From positions 1 through 48,302 of the forward strand of contig JAIKVS010000181.1 of assembly GCA_024685535.1 (NCBI GenBank): a DNA stretch of 48,302 bases, read 5' to 3'. Every line of letters begins with the position of its first letter. Position 1 is the first letter of the stretch. This stretch comes from Oscillospiraceae bacterium. Lineage in GTDB: Bacteria; Bacillota; Clostridia; Oscillospirales; Oscillospiraceae. The translations under genes were made by a program, and so were the position numbers. Below are positions 1 through 8,212 of this stretch, piece after piece. Below the pieces are notes generated by a model. It was given only the letters and a program-made list of their open reading frames with translations. It searched no databases and was not told the origin of the DNA.

Positions 1-114
1 TGCGAAATTGTTTCCGACTTCTCTGACATTCTCAAGCCAGCCGACGATCTTCACTTTCTCGCCCGCATCCTTCAGGCGAAGCTCATTGCATGTATGGGTA
101 CGTGACTGAAACAT
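1..114 (-). CDS. aspS: Aspartyl-tRNA synthetase, N-terminal fragment
   Basis: Only the first 38 codons are in the window; the gene runs off the left edge. Reading leftwards from an ATG at 114, the peptide starts MFQSRTHTCNELRLKDAG and continues into VKIVGWLENVREVG. This is the N-terminal OB-fold (anticodon-binding) entry of bacterial AspRS, which charges tRNA-Asp. A GAGG ribosome binding site precedes the ATG by 7 nt. It follows hisS by 18 nt on the same strand; hisS-aspS is a common Bacillota gene pair. The identification rests on a short stretch, but that stretch is characteristic. Confidence 0.85.
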   Translation of the reverse strand, partial: MFQSRTHTCNELRLKDAGEKVKIVGWLENVREVGNNFA

Positions 115-132
115 TTCTGCGCCTCTTTTCGT

Positions 133-1491
133 TTATTTTTCCTTTATAACAGTGCTCTTCCAGAGTTCAGTGACCGCAGCAGCAATATGTCGGGCAGCAG
201 CTTCCGGTGAAAGCTTGACCTGCTCTCCGCTCTTCATATTCTTAACGGAAAGCACCCCGTCACTCACCTCGTCCTCTCCTACTATGACCGCGAACGGGAC
301 CGAAAGCCTGTCAGCATAGCTCATCTTAGATTTGAACTTTTTCTGCTCGGTATATAGCTGCGTTCTTATCCCGGCATTTCTGAGCACTGAGGCCGATGAG
401 ATGGCAAAAGAAAGATCGTCAGTCATCGGAAGCACCAGCGCATCACAGGGAGCCGTGATCATCTCATCTGAAATCAAACCCTGCTCAGAGAGAACATAGA
501 ACAGCCTTGTAAGTCCTATTGATATGCCTACTCCAGGAAGCATCTTATCCGTATAGTATCCTGCGAGATCATCATATCTTCCTCCGGAACATATGGAGCC
601 GATCTCCGGATAATCCGTCATAGTTGTCTCATAGACTGTTCCTGTATAGTAATCAAGGCCTCTGGCTATTGTAAGGTCGATCCTGAAATTATCCTCGGGA
701 ACTCCGAAATCCCTGAGATATCTCGTAACGGCGATCAACTCGTTCAGTCCACAGTCGAATCCGGGATCCATGCCTCTGTATCTTTCGAGAGCAGAAATGA
801 CCTCTTCGTTCGTGCCGCAGATCGCCATGAAGTCAAGGACATTTTCTGCCTTGCAGGGGAGCATCTTCACCTCATCGATCAGAAGCTGCTTTACATTCTC
901 TGCCCCAATCTTGTCTAACTTGTCGACCGTACGCATGATCTCAGATGATCTTTCACTCATGCCGTTCATCGCATAAAAGCCGTTGAGGATCTTTCTGTTG
1001 TTCACGCGAATAACAAACCTCGAAAGTCCGAGCCTGGTGAAAGCATTATAGATTATAGCCGGAATCTCGGCTTCGTTCGTGATATCCAGCTTACCGTCGC
1101 CAATAACGTCTATATCAGCCTGGTAGAATTCTCTGAACCGGCCTCTCTGGGCACGCTCTCCCCTATATACCTTGCCGATCTGATAGCGGCGGAACGGGAA
1201 ACTGAGCTGAGCATAGTTCGCAGCCACATATTTAGCAAGAGGGACCGTAAGATCAAAACGCAGGGCAAGGTCGCTGTCTCCCTTGGTGAAGCGATATACC
1301 TGCTTTTCAGTCTCTCCTCCGCCCTTGGCAAGAAGCACCTGAGCAGATTCAATGACCGGAGTATCCAGAGGCGTGAATCCGTAGGATGCATAGGTCTCTC
1401 TCAAAACAGAGAGCATACGCTCCATTTTTATCTGCTGCGGCGGCAGCAGTTCCATAAACCCCGAGAGCGTCCTCGGTGAAACTTTCTGCAT
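133..1491 (-). CDS. hisS: Histidyl-tRNA synthetase
   Basis: Class II aminoacyl-tRNA synthetase that attaches histidine to tRNA-His in the cytoplasm. Of 452 residues, the N-terminal catalytic core shows the motif 2 region (RYQIGKVYRGERAQRGRFRE, about residues 101-120) and the HisRS-specific signature RGLDYYTGTVYE near residue 280. The C-terminal part (about 345-440) is the anticodon-binding domain. It is slightly longer than the usual 420-430 residues. The ATG at 1491 is preceded by GAGAGGG, so this start is well supported. It lies 14 nt downstream of the methylglyoxal-synthase-like gene and 18 nt upstream of aspS, probably as part of the long minus-strand operon that begins near 8066. Confidence 0.97.
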   Translation of the reverse strand: MQKVSPRTLSGFMELLPPQQIKMERMLSVLRETYASYGFTPLDTPVIESAQVLLAKGGGETEKQVYRFTKGDSDLALRFDLTVPLAKYVAANYAQLSFPFRRYQIGKVYRGERAQRGRFREFYQADIDVIGDGKLDITNEAEIPAIIYNAFTRLGLSRFVIRVNNRKILNGFYAMNGMSERSSEIMRTVDKLDKIGAENVKQLLIDEVKMLPCKAENVLDFMAICGTNEEVISALERYRGMDPGFDCGLNELIAVTRYLRDFGVPEDNFRIDLTIARGLDYYTGTVYETTMTDYPEIGSICSGGRYDDLAGYYTDKMLPGVGISIGLTRLFYVLSEQGLISDEMITAPCDALVLPMTDDLSFAISSASVLRNAGIRTQLYTEQKKFKSKMSYADRLSVPFAVIVGEDEVSDGVLSVKNMKSGEQVKLSPEAAARHIAAAVTELWKSTVIKEK

Positions 1492-1505
1492 ATTCAGTCC
1501 CTCTC

Positions 1506-1910
1506 TCAGCGCCTCTGAGGATTGACGATATTACGCCAGTCGAGATCGCCGCGTCTGAGTCCCTGAACGAGTACTTCGGCAGTGGCGGCATTTGTGGCAA
1601 AGGGGATGAGATATTGATCGCAAAGTCGCTCTATTCTGGAGATATCATCAAATCCGCCGGGATTCGATGAATCGCAGAAAAAGATGACCAGATCTATCTC
1701 ATTATATGAAATACGGGAGGCGATCTGCTGCGCCCCGCCCTGATCAGAATGCAGATACAAGGTAACCGGGAGACCGGTGGCCTCTGTGACAAGTTTACCT
1801 GTAACATGGGTTGCACAAAGAGAATGATCGGCGAGGATGCCGCAGTATGCTATGCAAAACTGCACCATCAATTCCTTTTTCCCGTCGTGCGCCATAAGAG
1901 CTATATTCAT
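1506..1910 (-). CDS. Methylglyoxal synthase-like protein, probably catalytically altered
   Basis: The 134-residue protein aligns without gaps to my recollection of Bacillus subtilis MgsA for roughly the first 85 residues. That enzyme converts dihydroxyacetone phosphate to methylglyoxal. Kept residues: the MAHD motif (His8, Asp9) and Asp80. Lost residues: the catalytic Asp of GGDQQ is Ala60 (GGAQQ), the phosphate-binding TGTTG is THVTG, the SGP turn is changed, and the His of the PHEPD motif is Phe87. Fold and ancestry are therefore clear but the classical reaction is doubtful; it may be regulatory or act on another ligand. I chose the ATG at 1910 because GGAGG (1916-1920) lies 5 nt upstream; a GTG at 1916 overlaps that site. 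Its place between the PBP2 gene and hisS suggests co-transcription with cell-wall elongation genes. Confidence 0.8.
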   Translation of the reverse strand: MNIALMAHDGKKELMVQFCIAYCGILADHSLCATHVTGKLVTEATGLPVTLYLHSDQGGAQQIASRISYNEIDLVIFFCDSSNPGGFDDISRIERLCDQYLIPFATNAATAEVLVQGLRRGDLDWRNIVNPQRR

Positions 1911-1948
1911 AAGCACCTCCGAATTATCAAGACCGGCCGGTCCTTTTA

Positions 1949-4051
1949 TTATTTGAGCAGTGACATCTCGGATTCCGAGACATCATTGTAACTGCTGATC
2001 ATAAGATAAGCATCAACTATCTGCCTCGCCATAAAGGCGCAGTTGCTTCCCGCTTCTCCTCTCTCGACCACCATCGCGATAGCGATCTGGGGATCGTCGT
2101 AAGGAACATAGCATATGAAGATGGCATCGTTTATGATGTTTTCGCCCTTCTGGGCAGTCCCCGTCTTGGCTGCGCATTTCTTTGCGCAGTCATAGAAGTT
2201 TATCGCAACTGCCTCATTGTTCACAAGGTCGTTTGCAACGAGCTTCATGCCTTCATGCACTGCGAACCAGTTATAGTCAGCAGATTGTATCTCGGCCATA
2301 ACCTTAGGCTCTCTTTCATAGAGACTCTCGCCGTAGTCAAAGGTACGTACAGACTTGAGTATCGATGCCGAGTGGCGAGTGCCGCTGTTTGCGACCGTCG
2401 CACAGTATTCAGCAAGCTGAATGGGTGAAAAGATAGAGTCCGACTGGCCGATGCCCGCCTGCAACGTATCACCTATACGCCACTCCTGACCAGCATAGTC
2501 CATGTGGTTTGCTTCATTAGACATGTTTCCAAGTGTTTCCACAAGCTCTATTCCGGTAGAAGAACCGAGTCCAAACTTATGGGCATATTCTCCGAGTTTC
2601 GTAACACCCAGATCATTCACTATAGAGTAGAAGAAATAGTTGCATGAATGCAGAAGAGCGTGGGTAACATCAAGCTCCGGATGCGTATATCCCAGGGACC
2701 AGATCCAGCATTCAGGTGCATAACCCGCTGCAGCGTACCTTGTGAAAACACCCTGGCATTTTATCTTCTTTTCAGTATTGATGATTCCCTCAGTAAGGCA
2801 GGCCATTGCCGTGCACGGCTTAAATGCCGACCCCGGGGCATATGCGCCAAGGAGCGCTCTGTTGAACAGAGGGTTATTGTCCGCTTTTAGCAGTTCCCCG
2901 TAGTTTTCAATAACATTCGATGGATCATATGTCGGCCAGCTGGCAATAGCAAGAGGTTCTCCGGTCTTTACATCCACGACGCAGGCAGCAGCTCCTGTTA
3001 TTTCCCAGTAGCCGTCGTTGAAGGTCCACATCCCGAAAGCCGTCTGCTCGGCCTTCTTCTGTTCCCTTGTTCTGATTAGAGCCTGGACACCGTTATTGAG
3101 TATTCGTTCAACCTGCTCCTGCAGCGTGATGTCGATGGTAAGGTAGATATGGTTGCCGGGTTCAGGCTCCTGCGTATAAACAGTGGCAAGAACCGTCCCC
3201 TGCGGGTTCTTTGTCTCCATGACCTCACCGTCTTTGCCGTGCAAATAACTCTCAAATGCATATTCTATGCCGTCCTTCCCGACGAATGCATTGTTTGCAT
3301 ATTCGAGAAGAGAGTATTTCTCATACTCAGCCTGAGTCATGAGCCCGACATATCCGAGAAGATGCGCAGCATACTCGGTTTTCACATCGCGAACATAGGC
3401 TCTTGTGACATTTATGCCAACAAGCTTGCTTTCCATAATAGATGTTATGAGCTGCATGCTCGCATCCTGGACGAAGATATAGTTATCGGTGTTTATGGCG
3501 TATCTTACGTTGATGCCGTAGCGCACACCCGCTATGATCCTCATCTCTTCAGACGAGTAGCTGTTGTCTATCTTATACCTGCCCCTCATGTAGCTGAGCA
3601 GTTCGACGGCACTTGTACTTCTGTCAAGCTTCTTGTCATCGAAATAAGCGTTGAGCATAGTCCTCTGAAGATCCGTCATCTCTGTATATTCAAACGGCGG
3701 ACCGGCAGTTATTGGCAGGTCGTCTGTATATGTGTCTCCATAGCGGCTTACAAGCTCGACCAGCTCAAGTATAGTGGCGTTCGGATCTTCGCTGTCGAAA
3801 AGCTTCGTAGTATCGATCTCAAGGTTGTAACATTCCTTATTGGTCGCAAGAACACGTCCGTATCTGTCAAGTATGTTTCCGCGGGCAGCAGTCACCGACT
3901 TTTTGTCCGTAGTAATCTCATTGCTTCTGTTATAGTAGGCTTCACCCTCGATGATCTGCAGCTGATAGAGGAATACAAGGTATACTATCACAAGTATTAC
4001 AATCAGAACTATCATCGCGGCAAGTCTTGCCGAGTTAACAAGTCTGTTCAT
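1949..4051 (-). CDS. mrdA: Penicillin-binding protein 2 (elongasome transpeptidase)
   Basis: Class B PBP that cross-links peptidoglycan during lateral wall growth with MreCD, MreB and RodA. The 700 residues show one N-terminal membrane segment (about 9-30), a pedestal/dimerisation region beginning TAARGNILDRYGR (about 54-66), and a transpeptidase domain. That domain has SAFK (catalytic Ser408, Lys411), SCN (469-471) and KTG (629-631). All three active-site motifs are intact. It follows mreD by 16 nt, and AAAGG sits just before the ATG. The mreC-mreD-pbp2 order identifies it as the elongation PBP rather than the division PBP FtsI. Confidence 0.95.
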   Translation of the reverse strand: MNRLVNSARLAAMIVLIVILVIVYLVFLYQLQIIEGEAYYNRSNEITTDKKSVTAARGNILDRYGRVLATNKECYNLEIDTTKLFDSEDPNATILELVELVSRYGDTYTDDLPITAGPPFEYTEMTDLQRTMLNAYFDDKKLDRSTSAVELLSYMRGRYKIDNSYSSEEMRIIAGVRYGINVRYAINTDNYIFVQDASMQLITSIMESKLVGINVTRAYVRDVKTEYAAHLLGYVGLMTQAEYEKYSLLEYANNAFVGKDGIEYAFESYLHGKDGEVMETKNPQGTVLATVYTQEPEPGNHIYLTIDITLQEQVERILNNGVQALIRTREQKKAEQTAFGMWTFNDGYWEITGAAACVVDVKTGEPLAIASWPTYDPSNVIENYGELLKADNNPLFNRALLGAYAPGSAFKPCTAMACLTEGIINTEKKIKCQGVFTRYAAAGYAPECWIWSLGYTHPELDVTHALLHSCNYFFYSIVNDLGVTKLGEYAHKFGLGSSTGIELVETLGNMSNEANHMDYAGQEWRIGDTLQAGIGQSDSIFSPIQLAEYCATVANSGTRHSASILKSVRTFDYGESLYEREPKVMAEIQSADYNWFAVHEGMKLVANDLVNNEAVAINFYDCAKKCAAKTGTAQKGENIINDAIFICYVPYDDPQIAIAMVVERGEAGSNCAFMARQIVDAYLMISSYNDVSESEMSLLK

Positions 4052-4067
4052 CTGTCGCCTTTCAAAA

Positions 4068-4562
4068 TCACTTAATCCACTTCGCAGGTCCGAAATATGT
4101 CACCACAGCGGGCGGAACCGACCAGAACACCTGTAACAGCACCGTGGTCAGCATAGAAGCTGAAAACGCATCTTCCACTCCGGTCCTCACCATCTGAACT
4201 ACCGCAGTTATCGTAAGCGCCGCTATCGAAGTGAATATAAACGCAAAAAATCTCCTGTTGATAAAGAACCTGCAGACGAAGCCGGTTGCAAACGAAAGTA
4301 CCGGGAACAAGACCGTAAACAGCACAACGTTCTCAACAAAGGCCATATCTGCAAACACGCCGAGTATCAAAGCAAAAACAGCAGCCGGTACGGGGTCCTC
4401 GAACATCCCCACCGCCACGACAGCAGCCGGAAGAAACATGCAGCATACTCCCAGCGGCCTTATCTGCGAGAGGAACATTGTCTGGAAAACCAGCACCAGC
4501 AGCATGTACAGGGCATAACCGAAAACTTTTCTTATATTAAGCTTTGCAAGAAGCTCTTTCAC
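4068..4562 (-). CDS. mreD: Rod shape-determining protein MreD
   Basis: A 164-residue integral membrane protein of the elongasome, with about five hydrophobic segments (for example residues 12-30, 40-55, 60-75, 78-97 and 103-122). Sequence conservation in MreD is low, so the call rests on hydropathy, length and position between mreC and the PBP2 gene. Translation starts at a GTG (4562), 6 nt after the mreC stop. The GTGGAG within the end of mreC is a plausible ribosome binding site, giving coupled expression. Confidence 0.88.
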   Translation of the reverse strand: MKELLAKLNIRKVFGYALYMLLVLVFQTMFLSQIRPLGVCCMFLPAAVVAVGMFEDPVPAAVFALILGVFADMAFVENVVLFTVLFPVLSFATGFVCRFFINRRFFAFIFTSIAALTITAVVQMVRTGVEDAFSASMLTTVLLQVFWSVPPAVVTYFGPAKWIK

Positions 4563-4568
4563 CCTATG

Positions 4569-5411
4569 TTACTCCACCAACTCGAAATCTTTAATTATGA
4601 ATACCTGCACAAGTGAATCGAAATCACATGTGGGTTCTATTATTCCGTATTCTATCTGACCGCCTGCTTCCGTTTGAACAGCGGAGATCGTCCCGATAAC
4701 CAGTCCCTGCGGGAAAGCTCCACCCTGGCCTGATGTGAGGACATCATCCCCCGCAAATATCTGGGCACCGTCGGCAAGATATGTAAGCTTTGCCAGTTTT
4801 TTCTTCATTAGAGAAAACTCACCTACCACCATGCCGGAGGTCCCGGTCTCACCGATGAATGCACCGACGCTCATATCGACATCTATCAGAGTGCTCACGG
4901 TCGCCCAGTTCTCACCGAGCTCAGTTATCTGACCGACAACGACGCCGTATTCCGTTATGACAGGGTCTCCCAATTCTATGCCGCTGGACCTGCCTTTACT
5001 TATCGTGAAGGATGAGGACCAGTTGGAAGCAGACCAGAGAACGACCTTGCTCGACTCCAGAACGAAGCTCGAGTTCTTGTCTCTCAGGTTAAGCAGTTCT
5101 CTAAGCCTTACATTCTCCTCCGAGGCTTCTATGCCGTCTCGTGCTGATTGCTGGGCATCGGCTAGCTGGGCTCTCAGAGACTCGTTTTCCGCCATCAGAG
5201 AATCATATTTATAAAGATAGCCATAGATCGTATCAAACCAATTCACGGTGGAGCTGATGACCTTTTGAAGAGGCGATGCAATAACGCCGGTGGCATTCTG
5301 CAGAAAGCTCACATTTCCGCCGCGGGTTATCGAACTCACCGCTATTATAACGATCACCGCAAATATTATGATTGCGATACGTATACCGTTTTTCTTTAGG
5401 TATTCTTTCAC
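4569..5411 (-). CDS. mreC: Rod shape-determining protein MreC
   Basis: Bitopic membrane protein that scaffolds the lateral-wall synthesis machinery. It has 280 residues: a short cytoplasmic start, a membrane helix (about 10-28), a coiled-coil segment (about 68-110, ending in RLRELLNLRD), then the beta-rich MreC core. The core includes the typical phrases DPVITEYGVVVGQI and AQIFAGDDVLTSGQGGAFPQG. It begins at a GTG that overlaps the maf stop by 4 nt (GTGA), so it is probably translationally coupled to maf. This maf-mreC-mreD-pbp2 order is common in Bacillota. Confidence 0.95.
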   Translation of the reverse strand: MKEYLKKNGIRIAIIIFAVIVIIAVSSITRGGNVSFLQNATGVIASPLQKVISSTVNWFDTIYGYLYKYDSLMAENESLRAQLADAQQSARDGIEASEENVRLRELLNLRDKNSSFVLESSKVVLWSASNWSSSFTISKGRSSGIELGDPVITEYGVVVGQITELGENWATVSTLIDVDMSVGAFIGETGTSGMVVGEFSLMKKKLAKLTYLADGAQIFAGDDVLTSGQGGAFPQGLVIGTISAVQTEAGGQIEYGIIEPTCDFDSLVQVFIIKDFELVE

Positions 5412-5980
5412 AGAAGCTTAACTCCCTGTTTTTTCAGCATTTTACCTAGTCTGCAGACCGGAAGGCCCATAACATTGAAGAAATCCCCTTCTATACGTTC
5501 GATGAAGAGAGCTCCGATCCCCTGCACTCCGTATGCGCCAGCCTTGTCCATCGGCTCACCTGTGGATATATAGCCTTTTATCTCCTCATCTGTCAGTTTA
5601 CGAAAAAAGACCTTGCTCACCTCGTGCTCCGAGTTCACGCTTTCTCCTTTTATAACTGTAATCCCGGTATATACCTCGTGGCAGTTTCCGGACAGTTCCC
5701 GGAGCATATTAACGGCTTCCACTTCGTCTGAAGGCTTGCCGAGCAGCCTGTCTCCGAACCAGACGATGGTATCGGCGGCTATTATAACATCAGATTGTGA
5801 ACATTTCTTTGCGACCTCAAGAGCTTTTGCCCTGGAGAGGGATTCCACCGTTTCAGCAGGTCCTGCATCAGGAGGGACTATTTCCTCACCCTTTGCTGGC
5901 ATGACCTTCAGGTCCTTTGTTCCCAGCATCTCCAGAATGGCTTTTCTTCTCGGTGATGCCGATGCAAGAATAATTGCCAA
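5408..5980 (-). CDS. maf: Maf family nucleoside triphosphate pyrophosphatase
   Basis: Maf proteins hydrolyse non-canonical or modified nucleoside triphosphates and are linked to septum control. The 190-residue protein begins with the family signature ILASASPRRKAIL and carries the conserved AADTIVWFGDRLLGKP and GAYGVQGIGALFIE stretches. I place the start at TTG 5980. It lies one base after the U32 peptidase stop, has AGGGGAG 9 nt upstream, and gives the normal family length. An ATG at 6043 would create a 62-nt overlap and a non-homologous leader. It is coupled to mreC downstream. Confidence 0.9.
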   Translation of the reverse strand: MAIILASASPRRKAILEMLGTKDLKVMPAKGEEIVPPDAGPAETVESLSRAKALEVAKKCSQSDVIIAADTIVWFGDRLLGKPSDEVEAVNMLRELSGNCHEVYTGITVIKGESVNSEHEVSKVFFRKLTDEEIKGYISTGEPMDKAGAYGVQGIGALFIERIEGDFFNVMGLPVCRLGKMLKKQGVKLL

Positions 5981-5981
5981 A

Positions 5982-8066
5982 TCAGTCAACTCCCCTGTAG
6001 TAAAGTCCACGTGTAAGGACATTAGGCGTATAGTCTGAAACACCGAGATAACATTTGGCTACCTCAGCGCATTCAAGCGGGCTCTCCGTCGTAAACATGA
6101 GTCTCATCCCCCACAATCCCGCTGAGAGAATGTCCTCTCTCTTATCAGCGAGATAGAGCTTATGGGCGTTGTAGATCACATTCCTGCATCCGAATTCCTT
6201 CACGACCGGAAAGACCGATCCCATCCTGTCCGTGAGCTGACCCGGTACCTGGCAGCTGCATCTGCCGGCGCTTTCGCGCATAATACACTGATCGGACACC
6301 ATCAGCGGCAGTCTGCCGTAAACTATAAGCTCTGTGTCAAGCGGCTTCTTAAGATCCTTTATCTGTGCAAGCCGCAGTTCGAATGATGCAGTGGCAGACA
6401 AGAATCCTGCCTCCTTCAGCACCTCGAGCGATGCTGAATTGAAAGCGTTCAGTCCGAAATCACCCCTCAGCTTCATTCCGGCCTTCTTAGCAAGATAAAC
6501 ATGACCAAGATTGCCCACGAGCGCCTCGCTCACTCCCATACTGCAGAGTGAAATAAGCGTCTCCTCCACCTCTGTAGCCTGATCATCTGTAATCACTCTA
6601 GGCAGCACCGCCACAGGGACTGTGCCTTTCTCTATAAAAGGCTCAGCAGCATCGAAGTTCCCGACCAGTTCCTGAGCCGGTACATAAAGATAGTCCGCTT
6701 TAAGTTCTACAAGTTCGGGCGCCATCTGCTCTGCCGTTCTCACCTGGAAGATGGTTACCGGGTCGCCGGAGACGGGTATATTCTCAGGGGAAAGCGGCAG
6801 TTCCAGGCTTCTTCTTTCCGGAGGGAGCGCTCTTTTATCAGACAGATCGTTCAGAAGCTTTCTTCTGAGCTCGTTAATATCCGAAACCGGCACATACAGT
6901 CCGGGATCAGCCTTAGCCTGGTCTTCCACGCACAGGTACGGTGTTCCTCCGGTCTTGTACATCTGTTCGATCAGAAAATCCTTGCTTATCCCGGCGTTTT
7001 TTGCTCTTTCCGGCACATGGCCAGAAGCGACGGCTCTGTTGCCGTCGTTATCAAAGGCAATAGCCTTCAGTTCCTGACCTTTCTCAGCGATTGTATAGAA
7101 ATGGACCGGAACCCTTCTCAATTCGCCGCTGCCGTATTTTTTCCTCGCGGCAGCGAACAACCTTTCACTGTCTCTGTCCGACTCCATGCGGACGCCGAAC
7201 ATGTCTTCCCTGTCGCCGTTGAAATAGCCCTGGGTAAAGCCGCTCCTTGAGAAGGCTCTTTCAAGAGTCTCCATCTCATCTGCGGATGGCTGTCTTCTTT
7301 CCTTTATGGCCTTTGAATATATGCCTGTGACGATCCCGGTATATTCCGGTCTCTTCATGCGGCCTTCAATCTTGACACATGCAACTCCTGCGTCCTCAAG
7401 TTCCTTCAACCTGTCCACAAGGCAGCTGTCCTTGAGCGAGAGCGGATAATCATCCATTCTGCCGCCCAGAGTATACTGCAGTCTGCAGGGCTGGGCGCAC
7501 ATGCCTCTGTTGCCGCTGCGCCTGCCGATAAGTGCGGACATATAGCACTGGCCGGAATGACAGAAGCAGAGAGCTCCGTGTACAAACACCTCAGTCTCTA
7601 TCGTGGCGTGCTGTGCAATAAAGCGGATCTGCTCAAGGGAAAGCTCTCTGGCAAGAACTGCACGAGTGATGCCCATCTGGGCTGCCGCTTCAACACCTGC
7701 AAGGTTGTGTATGCTCATCTGCGTACTGGCATGGACCGGCAGATCCGGAAGCGCATGCCTGATTGCGGCGGCAAGTCCCAGATCCTGCACCAGCACCGCG
7801 TCGGCACCGGCTTCGCTCACAGTTCTTGCTGCATCCACCGCCTGAGCGAATTCTCTGTCGTTAACGAGGGTATTAAGTGTTACATATACTCTGCACCCGC
7901 GGATCCTGCAGTATCTTACTGCTTTGAGGAACTCCTCCCGGGAGAAGTTCTGCGCGCCTCTTCTGGCGTTAAAGTCGCTCAGGCCGAGATACACGGCATC
8001 AGCGCCGTTCTGCACGGCGGCGATTACCGCCTCGGGGGATCCGGCAGGCGATAAAAGTTCAAGCAT
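5982..8066 (-). CDS. U32 family peptidase
   Basis: A 694-residue member of peptidase family U32 with the long C-terminal extension (DUF3656 type). The N-terminal TIM-barrel-like part begins LELLSPAGSPEAVIAAVQNG and contains VFVHGALCFCHSGQCYMS and RRSGNRGMCAQPCR (about residues 165-200), with the family's conserved cysteines. Relatives include collagenase-like PrtC and the RlhA/TrhP RNA-hydroxylation factors. An RNA-modification role is therefore as likely as proteolysis, and the sequence does not decide between them. The ATG at 8066 has GGAG 6 nt upstream; an earlier ATG at 8078 lies upstream of that site. It is the first gene of the minus-strand housekeeping operon. Confidence 0.88.
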   Translation of the reverse strand: MLELLSPAGSPEAVIAAVQNGADAVYLGLSDFNARRGAQNFSREEFLKAVRYCRIRGCRVYVTLNTLVNDREFAQAVDAARTVSEAGADAVLVQDLGLAAAIRHALPDLPVHASTQMSIHNLAGVEAAAQMGITRAVLARELSLEQIRFIAQHATIETEVFVHGALCFCHSGQCYMSALIGRRSGNRGMCAQPCRLQYTLGGRMDDYPLSLKDSCLVDRLKELEDAGVACVKIEGRMKRPEYTGIVTGIYSKAIKERRQPSADEMETLERAFSRSGFTQGYFNGDREDMFGVRMESDRDSERLFAAARKKYGSGELRRVPVHFYTIAEKGQELKAIAFDNDGNRAVASGHVPERAKNAGISKDFLIEQMYKTGGTPYLCVEDQAKADPGLYVPVSDINELRRKLLNDLSDKRALPPERRSLELPLSPENIPVSGDPVTIFQVRTAEQMAPELVELKADYLYVPAQELVGNFDAAEPFIEKGTVPVAVLPRVITDDQATEVEETLISLCSMGVSEALVGNLGHVYLAKKAGMKLRGDFGLNAFNSASLEVLKEAGFLSATASFELRLAQIKDLKKPLDTELIVYGRLPLMVSDQCIMRESAGRCSCQVPGQLTDRMGSVFPVVKEFGCRNVIYNAHKLYLADKREDILSAGLWGMRLMFTTESPLECAEVAKCYLGVSDYTPNVLTRGLYYRGVD

Positions 8067-8122
8067 TGCGTACTCCATTCATCTTATATCGCGAAGGTCA
8101 TAACGACGCACAATTACAGGAT

Positions 8123-8152
8123 ATTATATCACATATAACTATATTGCTACAA
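8123..8152 (-). promoter_or_regulatory. Promoter of the U32-maf-mre-hisS operon
   Basis: On the minus strand, TTGTAG (8147-8152) and TATAAT (8123-8128) are separated by 18 nt, with an extended TGA before the -10. The site lies about 57 nt upstream of the first ATG. Its -35 overlaps by 3 bp the -35 of the divergent dnaD promoter. Confidence 0.65.
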
Positions 8153-8172
8153 GATAAATTTGATGTTATAAT
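8144..8172 (+). promoter_or_regulatory. Promoter of the dnaD/helicase-loader operon
   Basis: TTGCTA (8144-8149), a 17-nt spacer and a perfect TATAAT (8167-8172). The predicted transcript start near 8179 excludes ATGs further upstream as the dnaD start and supports ATG 8213. Confidence 0.7.
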
Positions 8173-8212
8173 GTTTGGGCAGAAAAGTAGCTCCCGGAGG
8201 TCTCAAAAAGGC

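Noticed and set aside
1911-1916. GTG start for the methylglyoxal-synthase-like gene
   Set aside because: It overlaps the GGAGG ribosome binding site; ATG 1910 is correctly spaced and matches the family N-terminus.
3149-4075. Long plus-strand reading frame (308 codons) opposite the PBP2 gene
   Set aside because: Entirely antisense to a gene with all PBP motifs; no ribosome binding site or recognisable domain.
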